Assembly: GCF_000317025.1 (NCBI RefSeq)
Contig: NC_019689.1
Location: 1,651,501 to 1,715,500 of the forward strand
Origin: Pleurocapsa sp. PCC 7327
GTDB lineage: Bacteria > Cyanobacteriota > Cyanobacteriia > Cyanobacteriales > Microcystaceae
Length of the DNA: 64,000 bases
Direction: 5' to 3'
Of this stretch, positions 50,092 to 59,600 are shown piece after piece. Every line of letters starts with the position of its first letter. The first letter of the stretch is position 1. The position numbers were made by a program, and so were the translations under genes. The notes under the pieces were generated by a model. The model did not search any database. It saw nothing but the letters and a program-made list of their open reading frames with translations, and had not been told where the DNA came from.

Positions 50092-50712
50092 ATGCAAGGA
50101 TCGACTGTAGACGAAGCGAAAATCGCGCTCAATTATCGCCCAGCAGAGGCGACCGTCCATCACGGGGCACATGCCGACCATCGGATCTTTGGAGTAGTCA
50201 TGTTTCTGGTTGCCGAGAGCATGATTTTCTTCGGTCTATTTTCAGCGTTTTTGATCTACCGCAGCGTCACGCCCGTTTGGCCACCTGAAGGCACGCCAGA
50301 GTTAGAACGGCTTCTGCCGAGCATCAATACCGCCATTCTGATTGCTAGCAGTTTTGTCATGCACAGAGGACAAAGTGCTATCAAGAAGAATGATGTGGCT
50401 GGTTTGCAGCTTTGGTTGGGCATTACGGCAATTATGGGAGCGATCTTCTTAGCCGGACAGCTTTATGAGTACTTCCATTTAGAATTTGGCTTAACAACTA
50501 ACGTGTTTGCCAGTTCGTTTTATGTTTTGACGGGTTTCCACGGTCTGCACGTGACGGTAGGATTGCTTCTAATTCTGGCAGTTATGTGGCGATCGCTCAA
50601 GAAGGGCCACTATTCGAGCGAAAGCTTTTTTGGCGTAGAGGCAGCAGAACTCTACTGGCACTTTGTCGATGTCGTCTGGATTATTTTGTTTACTTTGGTT
50701 TATTTGCTCTGA
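50092..50712 (+). CDS. ctaE: Cytochrome c oxidase subunit III
   Basis: A 206-residue protein with five hydrophobic segments and the family parts SMIFFGLFSAFLIYR, FYVLTGFHGLHVTVG and LYWHFVDVVWIILFTLVYLL. The first residues are polar and contain several histidines. It completes the aa3-type oxidase operon, 101 bp after ctaD. It is convergent with the glycosyltransferase gene across 13 bp. Confidence 0.97.
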   Translation: MQGSTVDEAKIALNYRPAEATVHHGAHADHRIFGVVMFLVAESMIFFGLFSAFLIYRSVTPVWPPEGTPELERLLPSINTAILIASSFVMHRGQSAIKKNDVAGLQLWLGITAIMGAIFLAGQLYEYFHLEFGLTTNVFASSFYVLTGFHGLHVTVGLLLILAVMWRSLKKGHYSSESFFGVEAAELYWHFVDVVWIILFTLVYLL

Positions 50713-50723
50713 TTATGGCTGAG

Positions 50724-50771
50724 GATTAGCGATCGCTGATTGGAAGATTCCTTAGTTGGCGATCGCTAATC
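50724..50771. terminator. HIP1-built hairpin between ctaE and the glycosyltransferase gene
   Basis: Arms GATTAGCGATCGC (50724-50736) and its inverse (50759-50771) form a 13-bp stem with a 22-base loop. It begins 12 bases after the ctaE stop and includes the last codons of the convergent gene. A bidirectional terminator function is plausible, though no T-tract follows. Confidence 0.5.
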
Positions 50772-52006
50772 GCAACGCGCTCTATCACTCCAGACAAAAT
50801 ATTCGCCATCGCCTCGATACTATAGCGCTCTACACATCGTTTTCTTGCCCGTTTGCCTTTTTCGTTAGCTTCATCTAGATGCTCAAAAATCCACGCAATT
50901 CGAGCTGCAATTTGCTCCGGGGCATTCGCATCGACTAAATACCCCGTATCGCCTAAAATTTCGGGAATATCTCCAACTCGCGTCGCCAATACTGGTTTTG
51001 CCATTGCCATTCCATCGGTCAGTTTGAGGGGAAACTGAGCCAGGGCGGCTGGCGTATCGCGTTGGGGCACGACGATAATATGAGCGGCAGAGACGATCTC
51101 TGGCATTTCCTGCACGGGAGATTTCGGTAGCTTAATAATCCACCGTCCCCATTGTTCCATTAGTTGCTTGTCGTAGTTATCATAGGGACTGCCGCCGACA
51201 ATGACCAGTCTCAAGTCCTCTCGATTTAGTTTATCTAGAGCAATTAAGACATCTTCGAGTCCTTTATAGGGACGGGGTGCCCCAGGAAACATCAAGATTT
51301 TGTAGCCATCTAACCCGTACTTGAGGCGGCTTGCTTCGGGATTATATTTTTCTGGAGAAAATAGAGTTGTATCTTTGCCATTGGGAATATAAATTCCCCC
51401 AAAACGCTCTTTGATAAACTGGGTATGGATGGTAACTGCATCGGCATGAGAGACTAAGCTTTCCATCCACTTGAGATAGACGGGATTGTCGGGGTGTTTG
51501 AGGAAACCATCCGATTTGAGCAGATCCTTGGCAAACTGCTTTAAATTGGGACGATATTGCCAACTGTCGCCGCCAAACCAACTCATTTCCCAATCATCGA
51601 TATCTAAAATGAGCGGACGGCGACTCAATAATTTTTTGAGTAACGCGATGCCGAAGCTAGTGGGTTTTAGCTTGACTGCGTAGAGAATATCGCCGTCGAT
51701 TTTGGGTAAAAGTTGGCTCAGTGCGATCGCCGAACCCAAAAAACCCGCATGATATTGACAGGGAATAGAAATAATGGGAATATCCGCATTCGATATGGGG
51801 GGAGCATCGCGATCGAAAGCTACGCCGAACATCTTGACTTCGTGACCCAGCTTCGTTAAAGCTTGAGCCAGCAAGAAGGGACGAACTGCGCCTCCCCATC
51901 TAGCAGCGCCGCGACTGGATAAATCGCTCACAACTAGAGAAATTTTCAGCTTTCGTTGGGTTATCTGTCGGTTCAAGTTGGTCTGTCGAGTTAGACGAGC
52001 TAGCAT
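50726..52006 (-). CDS. Glycosyltransferase, GT4-like (GT-B fold)
   Basis: A 426-residue protein. The N-terminal half has SLVVSDLSSRGAARWGGA and LLAQALTKLGHEVKMFG. The C-terminal half has MFPGAPRPYKGLEDVLIAL, LVIVGGSPYDNYDK and the donor-binding region with PLKLTDGMAMAKPVLATRVGDIPEI, the EX7E-like site of GT4 enzymes with Asp in the first position. It transfers a sugar from a nucleotide donor; acceptor unknown. No other polysaccharide genes are adjacent. The last residues repeat AISDR and PISDR, a consequence of the HIP1 hairpin. Confidence 0.88.
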   Translation of the reverse strand: MLARLTRQTNLNRQITQRKLKISLVVSDLSSRGAARWGGAVRPFLLAQALTKLGHEVKMFGVAFDRDAPPISNADIPIISIPCQYHAGFLGSAIALSQLLPKIDGDILYAVKLKPTSFGIALLKKLLSRRPLILDIDDWEMSWFGGDSWQYRPNLKQFAKDLLKSDGFLKHPDNPVYLKWMESLVSHADAVTIHTQFIKERFGGIYIPNGKDTTLFSPEKYNPEASRLKYGLDGYKILMFPGAPRPYKGLEDVLIALDKLNREDLRLVIVGGSPYDNYDKQLMEQWGRWIIKLPKSPVQEMPEIVSAAHIIVVPQRDTPAALAQFPLKLTDGMAMAKPVLATRVGDIPEILGDTGYLVDANAPEQIAARIAWIFEHLDEANEKGKRARKRCVERYSIEAMANILSGVIERVAISDRQLRNLPISDR

Positions 52007-52135
52007 TCAGTGTGGCATATGGCAGCGGCATCCTTGCAACAATTTATCTCAAATCCGTTTGTATCGGAATTCTACGTATCGGGACTAGATGCGAGCGGGA
52101 CGCTCGCAATATTAACAGAATTGATATTAATCCAA

Positions 52136-54877
52136 TCATTGCCAATTGCCTACCAGAACGTAAGGTGCCCAGTAATAGGGGTGAGGAGGCAGTTGCTTGA
52201 ATTCCTCAAAGGGTGGATTGACCCTAAGAGATTTTATCAATGATAGCTGAGCGTTTCTGAGGGCAGCTAATTTCTTCGCGCCCGGTTCTTTTAGGGCTTG
52301 GTAAAATTGACCCATGAGTTGGGCGGTAGAAGCATCTCCTACGGGCCAGAGCGTAGCGAGAGTGCTGCGCGCCCCCGATCGCACGGCAACGCCTGCCAGT
52401 CCCCAAACCGCTCGCTCGTCGCCTGTCGCCGTTTCGCAGGCACTCAGGACTAGTAGTTCGGGCGTTCTGGTTCCTCGATCGCTCAGCAAGTCCCGCAACT
52501 GCTCGATCCCGATCGCCTTGCGATCGCCGGCAATAATAAAGGTTTTTTCTGGGTTAGAACTAAACAACCCATGGGTTGCCAAGTGAACGATCGGGAAATC
52601 TTCTGCGAGCAAATTTTGAAAAGCCGTTGCGGTAAACTTTTCATTGAGTAGGGCTTGAGAGGCTGGGAAGGCTTGCTCGATCTGCGCTAATTCCTTCGGT
52701 ACGTTAACGAGAGCGGGAAAGATTTCTCCACCTAAATTAATTTGCTCGCTGACTCCGGCTGCCAAGACTTTGAGCTTTTCTTGTTTTCCTTGTCTGGGAT
52801 CGATCGATTGCAAGCTCGGCACGAGAGCGATGCCGTATTTTTCCAGCAAATACTGCCGACCGTCGTAGAGGGCAGCCATCGGCACTCTTTGCAAGCGATC
52901 GTTGAGCGCGAAAATTAATGTTTCGATATTATTAGCCTCGAATTCCGCCTCGAAAGGTCTGACGATCCAGTCATAAACCCTGGTAAAAATTGGTAGCAGC
53001 TTCTGGAGATTCTCGCCTATCTCTTCTGGGTTAAGCGGGATGGTTCTGAAAATATTAATGGCGGAGTTATCGACGCTTTCGTTGTAGAGAATGTCATAGA
53101 GTTCGTCTAACGTTTCGTTGACTTCGCGATCGCTGACGGGAATAGTCGCTTGTTGCAAAGGCTTGCCGGGCAGGGATATAATGACATCCAATCGTTGCGG
53201 CAAAACGATCGGGTAGATAACGGCGGCTTGCGGGTCGAGATCGTCAATTTGAACGACGACATCGGATTCTTCCAAACAGGGGTCTTGAAAGAAGTTGTCG
53301 AGTTCTGCGAGTTGCAGCGCTTCTATTACCTGGCGGGCTAATTCTAAGCGACTAGCTTCAGACTCCTCCCGATTGGGGTTGGAAGAAAACAAAACCAAGG
53401 AGTCTAGTTCATTTTCGCTCAAGTCGGAGGCTAAGAGTAAATCTGCCAAATCTAGATAGACGGGTTTGACTTCTTGGCGAAAATCAAACCGAACATCCCG
53501 TTCGTTAGCATTTAAGTCGGTGCGAAGGGATTGAAGGGTATTGAAGGCAGCACTGTAAGCCGCGATCGCGTTACGCCGATCTCCCTGTTCTTTGAGCAAG
53601 CGTCCTAACTGAGATTGCCAGAGATAGACCACCTCGCGCGCGTCCCCCACGAGATTTTGTTCCTGAGAGAGACTCAATGCTTGCCGAGTCAACTCGGTTG
53701 CCTCAACCAACTGTCCCTTTTGGAAATAGTATTGTCCTAAATAGCCCAGAGCATAAGTTTCCGCTCGCTGGTCGCCCAAACTGCGAGCCTCTTGGAGCGC
53801 GGTTTCTAGCAGGGAGGTAACTCCCTCCGCCCGTTGAAGTCGCATCAGGCTTTGAGCTAGGTTAATGCGAGCGTAGGCGGCGGCATGAGTGGAGGGGAGT
53901 TGGGTCAGTTCGGCTTCGACTAGCGGTAGGATAGTACTGACTTCTTGGGTCAACTTGGCATCGAGTTGAGATACGAAAGTCTCTGCCTGCCGAACTTGTT
54001 GGGATTGCTGCTGTCTCCTGCCAGAAGCAATGCGTCGATTCGCCTCCTCTAGCCACCATTGTTGGATATCGAGCAAAAGGCTCAGACAATTGAGTCGCGC
54101 CTGAATTTTGGTTAGGGGAGAAGCGGCGGTAGTTGTTGTCGCTTGGTGGTAGGCGTTTAAAGCTGGTTGGTAAGGTTGTAGCGCCGCTGGCACGGATTGT
54201 CCGTCTACGATCTCGGTGATTTCCTCATAGTCCCAGCGATCGCGAATTTGGTTTGCCAAGGCGCGTTCGGTATTGCCCAAACTTAGCAACATAGCGCTCG
54301 ACTCTGGCGAGCCTTCGGTTGCAGACCGACCAAGCCCTAAAAATGCTTTGGATTGCCTCAACATTCCGCGCCGCCGCAGCACGTCGCCGAGGCTTCGCAA
54401 GCCAATGGCTTGAGTCGGGGAAAGAGCAACTGGCTTTTCGGAGAGGGTTTTGAGCAGTCCGTCGAGTTGCTGTTGGCTGCAATCTGGATTCTCCTCTAGG
54501 GCAAAGGCTTGCAGTAAGGTCTTGCAAGCCTTGGGATATAAGCCTAAATCTTGGAGCGCTTGAGATTTATTAATTAGGCTTTTCGTCGAGCCTTCGCGAT
54601 CGCCTGCTCGTCGATAAGCGTCGGCTGCTTGTTGCCAGAGTTCGGCTGCCTCGGCAAACTGTCCGGCATTATAGCGCTGCTGTCCTTTTCGGGCAAATTC
54701 TAGGGCAGGGCTTTCTTTTTCCGGTCGAACGCTCGACCAAGCGGGGATGGTGAGAGAGGAAATCAAGCCAAATAAAGCTACCAAGAAAAGCCCGATTAGG
54801 CGGCGGTATTTTCTGCCTGCAACCGCTCTCAGAAAAGATTGTATTCTAATTGAAAATACACGCCGTTTTCTTGCCAT
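52136..54877 (-). CDS. Exported TPR-CHAT protease-like protein, third gene of the TpsA-TpsB-CHAT operon
   Basis: A 913-residue protein. A basic start is followed by a signal or anchor helix (about 27-50, LIGLFLVALFGLISS), then TPR-like helices (about 55-480), then a CHAT domain (about 600-913). The caspase-like dyad is present: His near 769 in IVHLATHGLFSS and Cys near 814 in LSACETATGDERA. The end HPYYWAPYVLVGNWQ is typical. CHAT proteins are caspase relatives that cleave specific partners. The ATG lies 49 bases inside the TpsB gene, in a different frame, which implies coupled translation. With a signal sequence it should act outside the cytoplasm, perhaps on the TpsA protein. Confidence 0.92.
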   Translation of the reverse strand: MARKRRVFSIRIQSFLRAVAGRKYRRLIGLFLVALFGLISSLTIPAWSSVRPEKESPALEFARKGQQRYNAGQFAEAAELWQQAADAYRRAGDREGSTKSLINKSQALQDLGLYPKACKTLLQAFALEENPDCSQQQLDGLLKTLSEKPVALSPTQAIGLRSLGDVLRRRGMLRQSKAFLGLGRSATEGSPESSAMLLSLGNTERALANQIRDRWDYEEITEIVDGQSVPAALQPYQPALNAYHQATTTTAASPLTKIQARLNCLSLLLDIQQWWLEEANRRIASGRRQQQSQQVRQAETFVSQLDAKLTQEVSTILPLVEAELTQLPSTHAAAYARINLAQSLMRLQRAEGVTSLLETALQEARSLGDQRAETYALGYLGQYYFQKGQLVEATELTRQALSLSQEQNLVGDAREVVYLWQSQLGRLLKEQGDRRNAIAAYSAAFNTLQSLRTDLNANERDVRFDFRQEVKPVYLDLADLLLASDLSENELDSLVLFSSNPNREESEASRLELARQVIEALQLAELDNFFQDPCLEESDVVVQIDDLDPQAAVIYPIVLPQRLDVIISLPGKPLQQATIPVSDREVNETLDELYDILYNESVDNSAINIFRTIPLNPEEIGENLQKLLPIFTRVYDWIVRPFEAEFEANNIETLIFALNDRLQRVPMAALYDGRQYLLEKYGIALVPSLQSIDPRQGKQEKLKVLAAGVSEQINLGGEIFPALVNVPKELAQIEQAFPASQALLNEKFTATAFQNLLAEDFPIVHLATHGLFSSNPEKTFIIAGDRKAIGIEQLRDLLSDRGTRTPELLVLSACETATGDERAVWGLAGVAVRSGARSTLATLWPVGDASTAQLMGQFYQALKEPGAKKLAALRNAQLSLIKSLRVNPPFEEFKQLPPHPYYWAPYVLVGNWQ

Positions 54878-56637
54878 GTTCTATCCCCCGAATCGATATC
54901 TACTAAAGGAATGCCCCAGTCTAAACGCGCTCTGAAGTTGTCTCCGAGATCCAACAGCAAACCGAGTCCTATGCCAACCAGAGTATTGGTAGAGGGATTG
55001 TTGCCCTCTGCATTCCAACCCGTGCCGAAATCAATAAAGGGAGCGAGCTGTAGCACTCCTCGCACGCCTGGAAATCGCGCGATCGGCAGCCGCGCTTCGG
55101 CAGAAGCGACGATCCCATTGTCAGTCAGCAGGACATCTTGGCGATATCCTCGCACCGTAGCTTGACCGCCATAGCCGAACTGCTCGAAAGGAAGGAGAGA
55201 AGAGGCTGCCAATTGGATGTCGGAACGGAGCAGTAGGGTCGGACCGACAGCCGGGTCGCCCGTTGCCTCGCCGAGGAGGCGCAAATAGAGCAGTTGACCC
55301 CGCCAAGCGAAAAATCGGCTATCGGGTTCGCGATCGTTGACGGTGGCATCGAAGAGATCGAGACCGACGCTAAACTGAGAGCGAGCTGAGAAGACTTCTT
55401 GACGGCTTCGCTGGGTCCATTCTTGGGCGAAACGTAGAGCTGAGACACGAGTTTTCCCTTCCTCATCGGCACCGACGAATACGGGGTAGCGAACTCCTAG
55501 CAGCTTGGATTCGCTCTCTCGTCTGGCTGCGGTGAAGCTGAGGGCAAGTTCTTGACTGGCTTCGGCGGTGGCTTTTCTAAAAACGGGCTGGCGATAAGTG
55601 AGGTCGAAGTCGAGCGAATCTACCTCGATATTTAATCGGTCGAAAGGCGGTTCGACAATTTTGTTGTCGGCGATCGCAAAATTAAAACTCACGGTTCCGT
55701 TGTAGGGATTGACTGGTATGGTGTAGCCGCCCTCAAAGCGATCGCTGCCATCGGTGTTGTAGTAAGCAAAACGAATTCCATCGCCGATGCCGAAGAGGTT
55801 GGCTTCGGAGATTTCTATCCCGCGTTGGAAACTGCCGATGCTGGGGTTGCGATTATTGTTCAACTCGAGTGTGACTTTAAAGGTGTCCGCCCCGGTCACT
55901 GTTACCGATAGCGTATTGGTTCCCGCTCTAGTTCCGGCGGAGAGTTCGGCGCTTAGGCTGTCGATGAGGGGATCGCCTTGCAGTAGTTGTAGCGCTTCTT
56001 GCAAGCGGTTGACGTTGAGGGGTTTTTTGGTTGCTACAGCAATGCGACTGCGAACGTAATCCGGATTCAGCCGCCCTTCGGCGATCTTGACCTCAATCTC
56101 TTCCAGGCTTCCTTCGAGTATCTGAATTTTGACGATGCCCGCTTCGATTTCTTGACGGGGAATGTATGCCCCAGAAGTAATATACCCCCGTTGTACGTAA
56201 ATTTCGGTAACTTTGTTGGCGGCTTGGATGAGTTGGGCAAAGGTAACGGGTTTGCCAACGAATTCGGTCACGACCTGGTTTAACTCTGCTTGGCTAAATG
56301 CCGTGTTGCCAACAAACTCGAACTGCCGAACCGTTATCGTTCCTGGAATGTCTAGGACTTCTTCGGGGGTTGGCGGTGCGGTGGGAGGAATTTCGACGGG
56401 CTTTTGTGAAGGCGGTATCGGTCGGGGCTGGGGTCGTTCGGGGACGGGCGGGGTAACGGGATTGATAGGCTGGGATTGTTGGGGAACGGGCGGGTTCGCA
56501 GGAGCGACGGACTGCGATCGCGCACAGTCCACGTCTAGCAAAAACAATAAAAGAAACCAACATTCAGAAGCCAGAAACCCTAGAAACCAGGACTTAGAAA
56601 GAATTGAGGAGAATGATGACTTCTGTTTACTTGGCAT
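54829..56637 (-). CDS. TpsB outer-membrane transporter (ShlB/FhaC/HecB family)
   Basis: About 602 residues from ATG 56637, which overlaps the end of the TpsA gene by 11 bases; further upstream starts only add residues inside TpsA. A signal sequence (to about residue 40) and a proline-rich linker (about 45-90) precede POTRA domains (ITVRQFEFVGNTAFSQAELNQVV, then EIEVKIAEGRLN) and a 16-strand barrel. The barrel contains the family's LFGIGDG, FGYGGQATVRGYR and the closing VYFQLEYNLF. It exports the partner TpsA protein across the outer membrane. Confidence 0.94.
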   Translation of the reverse strand: MPSKQKSSFSSILSKSWFLGFLASECWFLLLFLLDVDCARSQSVAPANPPVPQQSQPINPVTPPVPERPQPRPIPPSQKPVEIPPTAPPTPEEVLDIPGTITVRQFEFVGNTAFSQAELNQVVTEFVGKPVTFAQLIQAANKVTEIYVQRGYITSGAYIPRQEIEAGIVKIQILEGSLEEIEVKIAEGRLNPDYVRSRIAVATKKPLNVNRLQEALQLLQGDPLIDSLSAELSAGTRAGTNTLSVTVTGADTFKVTLELNNNRNPSIGSFQRGIEISEANLFGIGDGIRFAYYNTDGSDRFEGGYTIPVNPYNGTVSFNFAIADNKIVEPPFDRLNIEVDSLDFDLTYRQPVFRKATAEASQELALSFTAARRESESKLLGVRYPVFVGADEEGKTRVSALRFAQEWTQRSRQEVFSARSQFSVGLDLFDATVNDREPDSRFFAWRGQLLYLRLLGEATGDPAVGPTLLLRSDIQLAASSLLPFEQFGYGGQATVRGYRQDVLLTDNGIVASAEARLPIARFPGVRGVLQLAPFIDFGTGWNAEGNNPSTNTLVGIGLGLLLDLGDNFRARLDWGIPLVDIDSGDRTWQENGVYFQLEYNLF

Positions 56638-59600
56638 GGCACTCCGAGGAAGGTAATCCAGAACTGTGGGGAGTCGCATGGCTAGGTCTGGCAGAGAGAA
56701 CCACTGTGCCCTTCTCGCTGACGTACCAGCCTCTAGCTGGAGGCGGTAATGCTGCGGGATCTGTCTCCTCGCTAGCGGGACTTGCTGCGGCAGGAGCAGC
56801 AGACTCGAAAGGAACTAACGCTTCGCTACCGAGCGGGTCGCTGGGTCGAGGCGGCAACCCGCCGCGTCCGGTAATGGTAAATTCGCTAGGGGCACGTCCC
56901 CTCTGGGACTGACACGATAGCGCCACTGCTTCTTCGGGGTTAGTCACCTCTTGGGGCAACTCGATAACTTCGAGCTTGGTGTCTGGCTCTAGCGTATTCA
57001 GCTCGACCGTTCCATCGATTCCCAGTCGCGAACTGGCGCTAATCTGACAGTTGCCACAGATAAAGATTCCTCTGGCGTTAATTTGAATGTTTCCGCCCCT
57101 ACCTTGGAAGGCGTTGGCGAAGAGGTTACTTTTCTCTAGCAGGACTAAGAAGTTGCCCGCATCGATGGCGATATTACCGCCGTCGCCAGTACCGCCTGCA
57201 GTGGCAGAGATTTGGCTGCCGCCGCGCATCTGTAAAGAATCTCGCACTCGTAAGTTAATGTTGCCCCCTTGTCCGAAAGCGGTTGCTGCCGACAGAAATC
57301 CCCCGCTCAGGAAAATCGAGTCGGCTACAACGTCGAGGGAGCCAGTATTTCCTGTCCCTTGGCTGCTGACGGCGACTACAGCCCCATCTCGCACCGACAA
57401 TTCTCCGGTGACAAGCTTTAGGTTGCCAGCTGGAGCTTCACTGAGCGTTGCCGTACTCAGGACACTTTGAAAAAGACCATCCGGCGAAGTCCCTGCCAAA
57501 TCGATCGCCTCAGACGCATTGATAATTAAATCTCCACCCACTCCTCCGCTAGCGATCGTTTGCGATCGCGTGACACCGCCACTTTGAGTAGATACTGCCG
57601 CCCCTTCTCGCACGCTCAACCGTTGCGTGTTAATCTCTAGCTTGCCTGCCTTGCCCGTACCAACTATTGAGTTAGTAAACAGACCAGTGGGAGTGAAAGA
57701 ATTGACTGGCGTGTTTCTAAGCTCGACTGACTCGGTTGCCTTAATTGTCAAATTTCCTCCCGCACCGCTGCCCAAAGTTGAGGTGGCGATTACCGCTCCA
57801 TCTCGAACGAGTAACCTACTGGTATCGATGGACATGTTTCCTGCCTGGGCGCTACCCGATGTCGTACTAGCAAAACCAGAACTGCTCAGCTCGACCCCGC
57901 GAGCGGCTCTTACTGCTAGATCGCCTCCTTTTCCCGTACCAAAGGTGCTAGTAGCGATAAAACTGCCTTCTCTGAGGTTCAACTGCTGAGTCGCGATCGT
58001 CAGATGACCTGCTGCGCCAGCAGCTGCGGTTCCCGTAAATAAACCAGTTCGTAGCTCGGGTAAAGTGGCTCCCCCAGTTAAAATCGTAGAGAAGGTTTGT
58101 TGGTATTCTGCAAATCCATTGCCTACTACTTCGACCGACTCGGAGGCGCGAACGGTCAGATTTCCCCCCGCACCTTGCCCCAAAGCCGTTGTAGCTGCGA
58201 ATGACCCATTGCTGAGAACTAACCGACCCGTCTCAATCGTTAAGTCGCCCGCCGCTTCTGCGCCCCCATTAATGTTGGATATCTGGCTGTTGCCGCTCGC
58301 CCGCACAGAATCCCGCGCTTGTAAGTTGATGCTACCGCCTCGACCCGCTACCGTTGAGGCGGTGATGCCAGCGCCATTATCCAGGAAAATCGAGCTAGCG
58401 TCGATCCTTATCTTTCCTCCATTGCCTAACCCCTGATTTCTTGCCGTGACTTGAGCGCCATTGGCAACATTTAACTGACCCGTGTTAATCGTCACGTCTC
58501 CAGCGTTGCCGCTTGGCACGGGGGGCAATCCAAAAATCTGTCGGGTGAAATCATTCTCAAGATTGGCAGCAGAGCTCACTAGAGTGGGAGCGAGATCCCC
58601 GGATCCGGTGCCGCTTACCTCGACGGACTCGCTAGCGTTAATGGTAATGCTTCCGGCATCGCCAGTAGCAGCCGTGGAAGCATCGAGCCTTCCTCCATCC
58701 CGAACGACTACTTTGGGGGCGTTGACAGTTAAGTTACCAGCATCTCCAGCATTGAGCGTCGAAACCCCTAAAAGGCTTGGTGCCAATTGACGCGGCTCTA
58801 CTCCGATGACTTCTACAGCTTCAGTGGCATTGACTGTCACGTCTCCTCCATCGCCCGCTCCTAAGCTTCCAGTGCTCACGAGTCCTCCACCGAAAATAGT
58901 CAACCGTCCTGTTGATAGGCTAATATTTCCCGCCCCTTGAGTGCCGAACGTCGAGGAACCGATAAAGCTGAGCGAATTGGGATTGGCAGGCGAGGCTCCA
59001 ATGACTTGCACCGACTCAGAGGCATTTACTATGATATTGCCCCCTGGAGCATTGGAGAAGGTTGCAGTAAATATGTTTGCTCCGCCCCGGATAACTAATT
59101 GCTGGGTTGAAATCGTAATGTCGCCACCTTTCGCGCCTTCTCTAGTTCGAGGAGAAAAGATAATAGCCCGTCCTCCTCGGAAAGTTCCGCCTAATTCTGC
59201 TGTAATGCTCCCTTCATTGTCCAAAACAATCGAGCTAGCATTTATGCTTATGTTTCCCGCACTACCCAATCCTTCATTTCTTGTCGTGACTAGCGCCCCG
59301 TCGGTAACGCTTAATCGATTGGCATTGAGGATTGCGTTTCCAGAATCTCCGCTTGGCACGGTAGGCAAGCCAAGCACCTGTCGCAAGCTTTCATCTGCCA
59401 CATTAGCAGACGAGCTTATCAAACTCGGATTGCGAGATCCCGGTACTGTTCCCTTCACCTCGACGAACTCAGAGGCATTGACAGTAACGTTTCCAGCATT
59501 GCCAGTGGCAAACGTGCAAGCATCTATCCTACCGCCATCCCGAACGGTTAGTCGCGAGGTGTTGACGGTCAAGTTGCCCGCACGACCAACATTGAAGGTT